NCBI GenBank assembly: GCA_009839775.1
Contig: VXOZ01000132.1
Coordinates: 1 to 5,001 of the forward strand
Length of the DNA: 5,001 nt
Direction of reading: 5' to 3'
Source: Chloroflexota bacterium
GTDB lineage: Bacteria > Chloroflexota > UBA11872 > VXOZ01
The notes beneath the pieces were generated by a model, which made no database searches, was not told the DNA's origin, and saw only the letters and a program-made list of their open reading frames with translations. Below are positions 1-5,001 of the stretch, piece after piece (position 1 is the stretch's first letter; each line of letters begins with the position of its first letter). Position numbers and translations under genes: made by a program.

Positions 1-2
1 CC

Positions 3-266
3 GGTACCGACATCGAGCAAGAACGGCAACGCCCTATTGCCCGTGCGCAAGAGATCTACGCACAGAAGAAAGAGGCGGGCGTGGATTTTTCTAAGGGGCC
101 GTGTTTATCCGAGAATTTGATGGATGGGTGGGTGGCCGATATTGTGCACAACCCGCGCCAGCCGGTTGACGACGTGCCAGAGAATCAATGCCAGTCGTAT
201 CGTGCGGGCAGGGCGTTCCGGTTGGTGGAGCTAGACCCCGACGGGAACGTCATACGTGCACAATAG
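3..266 (+). CDS. C-terminal part of an unrecognised protein (5' end outside window)
   Basis: An open frame runs from the left edge to a TAG at 264-266, giving 87 visible residues. The first internal start-like codon (GTG at 81) lies inside a continuous reading frame that is already coding-like upstream (GTDIEQERQRPIARAQEIYA, then QKKEAG), so the real start is to the left of the window. The visible part begins with a charged, probably helical stretch of about 25 residues. A compact segment follows with two cysteines (in GPCLSENLM and ENQCQSY), the tryptophan motif GWVADIVHNPRQPVDD, and a final beta-like stretch ending VELDPDGNVIRAQ. The density of Trp, Cys, Asn-Pro and Asp-Pro motifs makes a real conserved domain likely. 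I cannot attach a named family or function, and no membrane segment is visible in this part. It converges on the isomerase gene across a 202-base spacer. Confidence 0.75.
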   Translation, partial: GTDIEQERQRPIARAQEIYAQKKEAGVDFSKGPCLSENLMDGWVADIVHNPRQPVDDVPENQCQSYRAGRAFRLVELDPDGNVIRAQ

Positions 267-295
267 GGTGTCTGCTCAGATAGTTTGGCAGACCC
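267..295 (+). terminator. Hairpin directly after the stop codon of the left-edge gene
   Basis: GTCTGC (270-275) pairs with GCAGAC (288-293) around a 12-base loop. The stem extends by GG (267-268) with CC (294-295) if T269 is bulged out. It starts on the base after the TAG stop and is followed by AAAATTAAT, not by a run of T. It could end or stabilise the + strand transcript, but the lack of a U-tract makes it a weak intrinsic terminator. Confidence 0.3.
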
Positions 296-301
296 AAAAT
301 T

Positions 302-357
302 AATGCCGCCTACCAGGATACGTCCGCGCCCCTAAAACGCACCCTGATGGCGGCATT
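302..357 (-). terminator. Long imperfect hairpin between convergent genes, possible terminator for the isomerase gene
   Basis: AATGCCGCC (302-310) is perfectly complementary to GGCGGCATT (349-357). Inside it, CAGG (314-317) pairs with CCTG (343-346), so the structure has two stacked stems separated by a small internal loop. Read on the minus strand, the stem is followed by AATTTTGGG, a short T-rich stretch. This fits an intrinsic terminator for the minus-strand isomerase gene, whose stop is about 110 bases upstream. The large loop and weak T-tract keep confidence low; a degenerate repeat unit is an alternative. Confidence 0.3.
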
Positions 358-468
358 CCGATGTAAAGAGCACTTGTGAAACGGAATCCGGTTCTTAACC
401 GCTAAAGTATTCTACTCCATTGGAGTCTTATCGCCAAATCGAACGCCACTTGATTACCCTGCGCGCTC

Positions 469-1287
469 TTATGCGCTGGCAATGATCGTGTCCAAGCTGG
501 TGCTAATGTCCAGCAGACTCTTTTCAGGGAATTCGCCGTGGAGCGGAATTTCGGCGGACAGGTAGCTGTCGTAGCCAACCGATCGCAGAGACGCACGCAC
601 TGCCTTCCAGTCTACGTCGCCTTGCAGGAGCGTCACGAAGCCGTCCATGTTCCCGACTTGTACTTTGAAGTCCTTTACGTGCACCTTCTTGATGCGCTGT
701 GCGAGGATTTCGATCCAGTGCTGCGGGATTGCCCAGCCCAGGAAGTTCCCAACGTCGAAGTAGCAACCGACATGCGGGCTATTCACCTCATCGAGCATAT
801 TCCGCATCTCCACCGGCGATAGCAGGAATTTGTTCCACACATTCTCAACTGCTACATGGATCTGCAGGTCTTCGGCGATGGGCGCAACTTGCTTTAGGCC
901 CTCGAGCGTGCCTTCGTAGGCGATGTCGTAGCGCACGTCCACGCTCACGGTGCCCGGCACGACCAGCAGACTCGTGCCGCCGAGAGCCTTCACGACACGC
1001 AAGGCTTTCGCGATGTTCTCAACGCCCTTGCTCAACTCATCGCTGTCGATGGTTGTCAGCGGCGCGCTCCGAATGGGTTGACCGCCCATGAGACCGTGGA
1101 TTTCGACCGTCTGTTCCGCATGGTCGCGCAGCCGCTTGAGGTCATCTTCAGATGCGTCTATAGCAATGGGACCGTCAAACGTAAGACTGGGTTCGATGCC
1201 ATCAAATCCCGCCGCCTTGGCCATGCTCATGGCATCCAAGAGGGGAACATCCCTACCGAAACAATTGCCGCAGACTGCTTTTTTCAT
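469..1287 (-). CDS. Sugar phosphate isomerase/epimerase-like TIM-barrel protein
   Basis: The 272-residue protein reads as a member of the xylose isomerase-like TIM-barrel superfamily (AP_endonuc_2 type; the group containing IolE, UlaE and tagatose/allulose epimerases). Family members are metal-dependent enzymes that isomerise or epimerise sugars, sugar phosphates or inosose-type compounds in the cytoplasm. Visible motifs: GFDGIE near residues 27-32, VENVWNKF with E148, CYFDVGN with D178, KKVHVKDFK with H203 and D206, LLQGDVDW at 220-227, and LSAEIP with E246. E148, D178, H203 and E246 match the family's expected metal ligands, so the enzyme looks active. Length is normal. I chose the ATG at 1287 over the in-frame GTG at 1299 because AAGGTGA lies 8 bases before the ATG and overlaps the GTG. 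No signal peptide is seen. It is divergent from the two amidohydrolase genes, suggesting a shared pathway. The exact substrate is unknown. Confidence 0.92.
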   Translation of the reverse strand: MKKAVCGNCFGRDVPLLDAMSMAKAAGFDGIEPSLTFDGPIAIDASEDDLKRLRDHAEQTVEIHGLMGGQPIRSAPLTTIDSDELSKGVENIAKALRVVKALGGTSLLVVPGTVSVDVRYDIAYEGTLEGLKQVAPIAEDLQIHVAVENVWNKFLLSPVEMRNMLDEVNSPHVGCYFDVGNFLGWAIPQHWIEILAQRIKKVHVKDFKVQVGNMDGFVTLLQGDVDWKAVRASLRSVGYDSYLSAEIPLHGEFPEKSLLDISTSLDTIIASA

Positions 1288-1295
1288 GTTCCTGC

Positions 1296-1302
1296 TCACC
1301 TT
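1296..1302 (-). promoter_or_regulatory. Ribosome binding site that decides the isomerase start
   Basis: On the minus strand the sequence AAGGTGA lies 8 bases upstream of the ATG at 1287. The alternative GTG start at 1297-1299 lies inside this motif and has no site of its own, so the ATG gives the better start. Confidence 0.65.
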
Positions 1303-1367
1303 TTCTTATGTCTTGGGCCAACTTGGGTTGGTTTGCGGTGGTGGTCTGGGGTACGTCTTCCACAAAT

Positions 1368-1400
1368 CGGTTGCGAAAACCGTACTTCAGTATACCTGAA
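1368..1400. promoter_or_regulatory. Two adjacent small dyads in the divergent intergenic region, possible operator/promoter
   Basis: CGGTT-GCGAA-AACCG (1368-1382) and TTCAG-TATAC-CTGAA (1386-1400) are perfect 5-base-arm inverted repeats, 3 bases apart. They lie roughly midway between the divergent starts at 1287 and 1471. The second dyad holds TATACT on the minus strand (1389-1394), a five-of-six match to a -10 box, and TATACC on the plus strand (1391-1396). TTGCGA (1371-1376) precedes the plus-strand box, but at only 14 bases. No good -35 partner is seen for the minus-strand box. A regulator acting here could control both transcripts; this is inference. Short dyads like these also arise by chance. 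Confidence 0.3.
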
Positions 1401-1455
1401 CCAACTGTCCAGCCGTAATTGCGTGTTGCTCTAGGCTCTGCTAGCCTGTGGGCAC

Positions 1456-1461
1456 AAGGAG
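1456..1461 (+). promoter_or_regulatory. Ribosome binding site that decides the first amidohydrolase start
   Basis: AAGGAG sits 9 bases before the ATG at 1471. The other in-frame ATG at 1462 directly abuts this motif and so cannot be served by it. Confidence 0.75.
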
Positions 1462-1470
1462 ATGACAGCG

Positions 1471-2208
1471 ATGATTATCGATGCGCACGTTCACGTAGGT
1501 GTCTCGACCGCGTACAACTTCTCTGCAAGTATCGACGATCTGCTGCGGCTTGCGGATGACAACGGCATCGATAAGCTCTTTGTGACCGACTTTACGGCGT
1601 TGATCCATGACATGCGCGAGGGGAACGATACCTTGGGCAGGTCGATACGCCAGCATCCGGATCGTATCCTGGGATACGTGAGCATCCCGACGATGAACTT
1701 CGATAATGGGGCGCTCGAAGAAATCGACCGCTGCGTGCACGAGTACGGCATGCGGGGCATCAAAATCTATTCCTATCCCAAGATTCCGTTGGTACGCCCG
1801 TCGGTATTTCCGGTGCTGGAGCGAGCGGCTTCCCATCGCATGCCGATACTGGCCCATTCGACTGCGGAAGAGTGCGAGGAGATGGCTTCGCGCGTGCCGG
1901 AGGCGTTCCTTATGATGGCGCATTCGGGCAACACGGCGTTGGCGCGGGGCGACTGGATGCGCGCGGTGCAGGCTGCGGAACGAAATCCTTCACTCTTGCT
2001 TGAAACCGCAAGCAGCGCCGTTAACAATGGCTCGCTGGAGTATACAATCAGTCGCATCGGCCCGGAGCGGATTATCTTCGGCACGGACATGCCGCTGCTG
2101 GAAGTGAGCGTGCAAATGGCGCGGGTCAGCGGCGCCGCGATTAGCCAAGCTGACAAAGACTTGATATTCGGCGGCAATATGGCGCGCATGTTGGCTCTTA
2201 GTGATTAG
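1471..2208 (+). CDS. Small amidohydrolase (amidohydrolase-2 family) with intact metal site
   Basis: The 245-residue protein has the layout of a compact amidohydrolase-2 (COG2159-type) TIM-barrel metal hydrolase. Enzymes of this family hydrolyse lactones or amides, or decarboxylate, with one or two metal ions, and act in the cytoplasm. The visible signature is complete: IIDAHVHVG with H6 and H8 after the first strand, GIKIY with K98, PILAHS with H129, MMAHSG with H151, and IIFGTDMPL with D206. It is shorter than typical 280-350-residue members but comparable to other minimal ones. The start at 1471 is chosen from the AAGGAG nine bases upstream; starting there also places the HxH motif at the very N-terminus, as is usual. 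No signal peptide or membrane segment is seen. It is followed after 24 bases by a diverged relative on the same strand, almost certainly one operon. It is divergent from the isomerase gene, which hints at sugar or lactone metabolism, but the substrate cannot be read. Confidence 0.92.
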   Translation: MIIDAHVHVGVSTAYNFSASIDDLLRLADDNGIDKLFVTDFTALIHDMREGNDTLGRSIRQHPDRILGYVSIPTMNFDNGALEEIDRCVHEYGMRGIKIYSYPKIPLVRPSVFPVLERAASHRMPILAHSTAEECEEMASRVPEAFLMMAHSGNTALARGDWMRAVQAAERNPSLLLETASSAVNNGSLEYTISRIGPERIIFGTDMPLLEVSVQMARVSGAAISQADKDLIFGGNMARMLALSD

Positions 2209-2222
2209 TGGCGAATGGGCGT

Positions 2223-2226
2223 GGAG
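2223..2226 (+). promoter_or_regulatory. Ribosome binding site that decides the second amidohydrolase start
   Basis: GGAG lies 6 bases before the ATG at 2233. The in-frame ATG at 2215 has only a weak GTGG upstream, so 2233 is the more likely start. Confidence 0.55.
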
Positions 2227-2232
2227 AACACT

Positions 2233-2985
2233 ATGACAGTTTGGGACTTTTCCGGTTTTGTCGGGGCCTGGGGGTATTGGCCCCTCAAGGAGCGTACCGG
2301 TGCTGACGTCCTGGCGCTGATGGATGCGCACGGCATAGCGCGGGCCGTTGTGGGCTCTACGCGGGCGCTTGAAAGTGACTGGCGGCAAGGAAACGCCGAC
2401 ATCCTGGCCGCGGCAGCGGAATCCGGCGGCAGGCTTGTGCCCTTTGTCACAATTGACAACACACAGTCCGGCACAAGTGAACTCTTAGCCGAGTACGCGG
2501 CTGCCGGCGCCAAAGGCATTCGCTGCTATCCTAGCCACCACCACAACACGTTGCCGTCGCAGCTTGAGCCGCTCTGCGCTGCGGCTCAGGACCATGAGTT
2601 GATCGTTACGCTCGTGATGCGCGCCATCATGGATTGGTCGTTTCCTGTCGCTGCCGTAGAGCCTTTTGAGGGTCTCCTGGCGCAGTTTCCTGACGTCCAG
2701 TTTGTCATTCACGGCCTGAACTACGGGCAAGAAGCGTGGCACGGCATTCGCTTGCTTAATACGTACCCCAACGTCTGGCTGGAGACGTCGTGCCTACAGG
2801 GCCTTGGCGGGATCGCGCGCTGGGTTGCGCACGCAGACGTCGGCCGCATACTCCTCGGCACCGGCGTCCCGCTGCAATACCCCGCCTGCGGCATTGCGAA
2901 GCTGGAAAAGGCGGAGATCTCTGCGGCGGACAAAGAGGCGATTGCCCACCGCAACGCGCAGCGCCTGCTGGCTTACTCTACATAA
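2233..2985 (+). CDS. Amidohydrolase-fold protein lacking most metal-site residues
   Basis: The 250-residue protein aligns by eye over its whole length with the amidohydrolase just upstream, sharing the strand/helix order and segments such as KGIRCYP, FVIHGLN and ILLGTGVPLQYP. The expected active-site residues are mostly changed. The N-terminal HxH is replaced (WDFSGFVG, with S7 and F9 where the histidines should be), the lysine is R97, the third histidine is L127 in IVTLVMR, and the late aspartate is G211 in GTGVPL. Only the fourth histidine (H160) remains. The frame is intact and coding-like, so this is a diverged protein and not a decayed gene. It may be a regulatory or structural partner of the upstream enzyme, or may use another chemistry. 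HHH at 102-104 is an alternative ligand cluster, unproven. The 24-base gap and own GGAG site indicate an operon with coordinated translation. The start at 2215 (6 residues longer) is less likely. Confidence 0.85.
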   Translation: MTVWDFSGFVGAWGYWPLKERTGADVLALMDAHGIARAVVGSTRALESDWRQGNADILAAAAESGGRLVPFVTIDNTQSGTSELLAEYAAAGAKGIRCYPSHHHNTLPSQLEPLCAAAQDHELIVTLVMRAIMDWSFPVAAVEPFEGLLAQFPDVQFVIHGLNYGQEAWHGIRLLNTYPNVWLETSCLQGLGGIARWVAHADVGRILLGTGVPLQYPACGIAKLEKAEISAADKEAIAHRNAQRLLAYST

Positions 2986-3027
2986 CTGCACTGTTCTCTT
3001 AGCCACTCTCGGTTCTTCTCTGCATGT

Positions 3028-5001
3028 CTACCACAGCAAATACGTCCCGTGGCCGCGTGTAAGAGAGCGAACGGCAAGGTAGTGGAAGATGTCCCGCGCA
3101 TGGTGCAGAGCATGACGGGCTACTTTCCACTCTTGGATGGTGTCTTTGAACGTGGCTTTGGATTCTTTGGCCGGAGCGACGTAATGGACGCGCAGGAGCG
3201 GGACCGCTTCGCGCCATTCGATAATGCCGTAGAAGGTAGCAGTCCCGGTTGGAACTGCCCGTGCCTGCGGGTCTAGCCGGATGTAGCTGGCGGAAGTTTC
3301 GTAGAACCCATGCCCGGTTTCATCACGAGAGTATGCGATGCTGCCTCCCGTCCGTACCCATGTCCCGGTTGGCGCACGCTGAAGCATTGCCCGTGTGAAG
3401 GGAAGTGCTTGCGGCGGTGTTGTCTTTGGCAGGTACTCGATGATGGGATTGGGCGCGGGATAGAGATCGATCTGCGTATCCCCTCGTGAGCCGAGCGCGG
3501 TGAAGCGAATATGGCTTCCGTGCGGCGGAGCCGATATATCTACCGCCAAGTGGAGAAGTGCGCCGCCGCAGTTGTCGGCAAGGAAGACACGTGTTTCCTT
3601 TGGCATCTCACGGACTTCCGTCACGCTGCCGGTTACGCGCACGAGTCGCGGCGGCTCCTGGGGTTGAATGTCTGTAAGGCATTGCAGCACCGTTGCCGTC
3701 GGGGTGGGTGGCGGAGGCGTAGGCAGCGCTGCCGTTGGGCGCGGCGTTGGGGTGGCAGTGGGCGCTGGTATGGGAGTAGGGTCTGGTGTCGGCATAGATG
3801 TGGCGGTAGGCAGCGGTGTCGGCAAAGGGGTTGGTGTCGGTGTGGGCGTAAGCGTAGGTGTCGGTATCGGCGAGGGCGTAGGTGTAGGTGTTGGCAAAGG
3901 CGTAGGAGTAGGCGTCGGTGTCGGCGTGGGAGGCGGTGGGATAGCGCCTGGTGACGGTGTGTCTGCGCGGAGGGCAGCCGGAACTCTCGCCCTGGCCCCA
4001 TCGTCACTGACGCGCCAGAGCGACTGACCGTCGGAAGCTGACGGGTAACGTCCGTGCAGTCCCAAGTAGCCATCAGGATCATACCTGTAGGCAACGGCGT
4101 CGATGACGTCACCCTTGTCGCTCATCAGGGCCACCGTGGCGCCGGAGTTCGCTAGCGCCCACGTGCGGCGCGAGATTCTGCGGTCGTGGACCAAGTTAGT
4201 CACTTCTGCCGTATTGCCATAGCCCGCTCCTGACGCCCGTGCTTCAAAGTCCGGCTGCGTGCCAAAGTGGGCGGTGAATTGCCGAGCGTTCTTCGCAGTA
4301 ACGATGATTTCTCCTGGAGCGAGCTTAGTGCTGGAGGGAAAGCCGTAGGCTATCGGACTGCGGGCCGTCGCGCTCTGGATCAAGATGCGTACGCGCCCGA
4401 GGTAGGCCGGTGCGGCTCCTTGATTCTGAATCTCGATGAACTCGTCGCCCTCAGTCCGCGGAATCTGCCCGTCGTAGTAGATCTCTGTTATGCGAAGAAA
4501 CCGTGGCACAGGCCCTGTTGGCGCCGGTGTGGGAGTTGGTGGAGCGGGTGCCGGCGGCGGTCTTGGGATCGGCCGCGGTGAAGGCGTTGGGGTTGGTGTT
4601 TCATTCGATGCGCCCATAGTGCGTGTAGATACGTCCACCCAGTCCCCTGTGCCGTCTGGAATCCGCGCCCTGCCGACGGCGTCTTCAGCGATAGCGTAGT
4701 CGACCTCGATGACAACCTCGCCGTAGCCGTCGAGCAGGCGGAGTTTGCCGCTCCTCGCGATAGGGAAGATAGGGGCGACCTTTTCGATGACCAGGAAGTC
4801 CCCAGAATCAACCTGGTCTACCGGAAGCAAGTAAGGAGCATCGCCCGCGTTGCTTCCCGTATCGAGGGACCAACAGGTGAGTGTCACCGGCACAGGGCCA
4901 ATATTGTAAAGCTCAATGTAGCCTGTCTCTTCAATACTCTGGCTGGGAACTATCTCGTTGAACGCGACGTTGCGGCTCTCGTTGTTCGGACACTCGGGAA
5001 G
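3028..5001 (-). CDS. Predicted exported protein with two lamin-tail domains, P/T linkers and OB-like C-terminus (N-terminus outside window)
   Basis: The frame is open to the right edge, so 657 C-terminal residues are visible and the true start lies beyond 5001. The GTG at 4893 is internal: 36 further in-frame codons upstream complete the first domain (FNEIVPSQS, then GYIELYN). Numbering from the edge, domains are: lamin-tail domain 1, about 12-125 (NEI, YIELYN, WSLD); P/T/R linker, 135-165; lamin-tail domain 2, about 168-346 (RITEIYY, EFIEIQNQG, GDVIDAVAYR, QSLWRV); long P/T linker, 349-438; then two beta-rich segments at about 453-516 (VTGSVTEV, RVFLADNCGG) and 546-611 (WVRTGGSIAYS, FYGIIEWRE) that resemble OB-folds; and a basic tail ending YLLW. 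Bacterial lamin-tail domains occur mostly in secreted or surface proteins, often beside nuclease or OB modules. Export is inferred, since no signal peptide is in view. No catalytic domain, anchor or sorting motif is visible here. Role unknown; surface binding of polymer or DNA is a guess. Confidence 0.88.
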   Translation of the reverse strand, partial: LPECPNNESRNVAFNEIVPSQSIEETGYIELYNIGPVPVTLTCWSLDTGSNAGDAPYLLPVDQVDSGDFLVIEKVAPIFPIARSGKLRLLDGYGEVVIEVDYAIAEDAVGRARIPDGTGDWVDVSTRTMGASNETPTPTPSPRPIPRPPPAPAPPTPTPAPTGPVPRFLRITEIYYDGQIPRTEGDEFIEIQNQGAAPAYLGRVRILIQSATARSPIAYGFPSSTKLAPGEIIVTAKNARQFTAHFGTQPDFEARASGAGYGNTAEVTNLVHDRRISRRTWALANSGATVALMSDKGDVIDAVAYRYDPDGYLGLHGRYPSASDGQSLWRVSDDGARARVPAALRADTPSPGAIPPPPTPTPTPTPTPLPTPTPTPSPIPTPTLTPTPTPTPLPTPLPTATSMPTPDPTPIPAPTATPTPRPTAALPTPPPPTPTATVLQCLTDIQPQEPPRLVRVTGSVTEVREMPKETRVFLADNCGGALLHLAVDISAPPHGSHIRFTALGSRGDTQIDLYPAPNPIIEYLPKTTPPQALPFTRAMLQRAPTGTWVRTGGSIAYSRDETGHGFYETSASYIRLDPQARAVPTGTATFYGIIEWREAVPLLRVHYVAPAKESKATFKDTIQEWKVARHALHHARDIFHYLAVRSLTRGHGTYLLW
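3688..3957 (-). repeat. Long Pro/Thr-rich low-complexity linker coded by degenerate six-base repeats
   Basis: About 90 residues of PTPTPTP, PLPTP, PSPIP and similar units lie between lamin-tail domain 2 and the OB-like segments. In DNA it reads on the + strand as degenerate GGYGTN hexamers, with GGCAAAGG appearing twice about 70 bases apart, which suggests slippage or internal duplication. Such linkers are stiff, extended spacers common in exported proteins. Length probably varies between strains. Confidence 0.85.
4507..4599 (-). repeat. Short Pro-rich linker between the two lamin-tail domains
   Basis: About 31 residues (TPTPTPSPRPIPRPPPAPAP and following) separate the two lamin-tail domains. 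It contains arginines and alanines, unlike the longer, purer P/T linker further on, so the two linkers probably arose separately or have diverged. Confidence 0.8.

Larger units (their letters stand above)
267..468. other. Gene-free spacer between convergent genes
   Basis: No convincing coding sequence is seen on either strand. Besides the two hairpins at 267-295 and 302-357, it holds CGGTT-CTT-AACCG (389-401) and the near-perfect palindrome ACTCCA-T-TGGAGT (414-426). The cluster of dyads fits a two-sided transcription end region between the gene ending at 266 and the minus-strand gene ending at 469. Confidence 0.6.

Noticed and set aside
699..1091. 130-codon plus-strand frame opposite the isomerase gene
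   Set aside because: Arg/Ser/Ala-rich shadow composition typical of antisense frames in GC-rich DNA; the minus-strand gene has clear family motifs.
1773..2189. 138-codon minus-strand frame within the first amidohydrolase gene
   Set aside because: It lies fully antisense to a gene with a complete catalytic signature and shows no recognisable motifs of its own.
1990..2388. 132-codon minus-strand frame spanning the junction of the two amidohydrolase genes
   Set aside because: Antisense to two well-supported genes; no motif, no ribosome binding site seen.
2986..3027. Short gap between the convergent second amidohydrolase and lamin-tail genes, checked for a shared terminator
   Set aside because: No stem with useful length and no T-run was found on either strand.
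3511..3954. 147-codon plus-strand frame very rich in Arg, Cys and Gly
   Set aside because: Another shadow frame of the same linker; its composition is unnatural and it overlaps the well-supported lamin-tail gene.
3688..3957. Tandem-like repeats considered as a CRISPR array or direct-repeat origin
   Set aside because: Units are degenerate hexamers with no unique spacers, they keep the reading frame of a Pro/Thr linker, and no cas genes or iteron context is visible.
3668..4027. 119-codon plus-strand frame rich in GVGVGVG, resembling a glycine/valine repeat protein
   Set aside because: It is the complement of the Pro/Thr linker codons of the minus-strand lamin-tail protein; the pattern follows from the repeat and it has no flanking domain or ribosome binding site.

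Overview
The window is ordinary-looking bacterial chromosomal DNA, with GC in the mid-to-high 50s percent judged by eye. The best taxonomic hint is a predicted exported protein whose domains are joined by long Pro/Thr 'PTPTPT' linkers. That style, together with lamin-tail domains, is frequent in Chloroflexota, so I suggest a Chloroflexota-like bacterium, perhaps from a metagenome. This is an inference from protein style only; no rRNA or other phylogenetic marker is present.

Layout from left to right. (1) Positions 3-266 (+) are the 3' end of a gene entering from the left, encoding the C-terminus of a protein I cannot name. (2) Positions 267-468 are a gene-free spacer between convergent genes, holding several inverted repeats that may end transcription. 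(3) Positions 469-1287 (-) encode a sugar phosphate isomerase/epimerase-like TIM barrel with its metal ligands visible. (4) Positions 1288-1470 are the divergent intergenic region, with ribosome binding sites at both ends and two small dyads in the middle. (5) Positions 1471-2208 (+) encode a small amidohydrolase (amidohydrolase-2 type) with a complete set of metal/catalytic residues. (6) Positions 2233-2985 (+) encode a second amidohydrolase-fold protein, 24 bases downstream and surely co-transcribed, which has lost most of those residues. (7) Positions 3028-5001 (-) hold the C-terminal 657 codons of a large predicted exported protein: lamin-tail domain, P/T linker, second lamin-tail domain, long P/T linker, then two beta-rich OB-like segments. 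Its N-terminus lies beyond the right edge.

The isomerase and the two amidohydrolases form a divergent group that may share control and act on one small carbohydrate- or lactone-like substrate. The substrate cannot be read from the sequence. The most notable point is the pairing of an apparently active amidohydrolase with a residue-stripped relative. The lamin-tail protein converges on this group and looks functionally unrelated. I saw no mobile element, CRISPR array, tRNA or rRNA, and no clear sign of a wholly new system.
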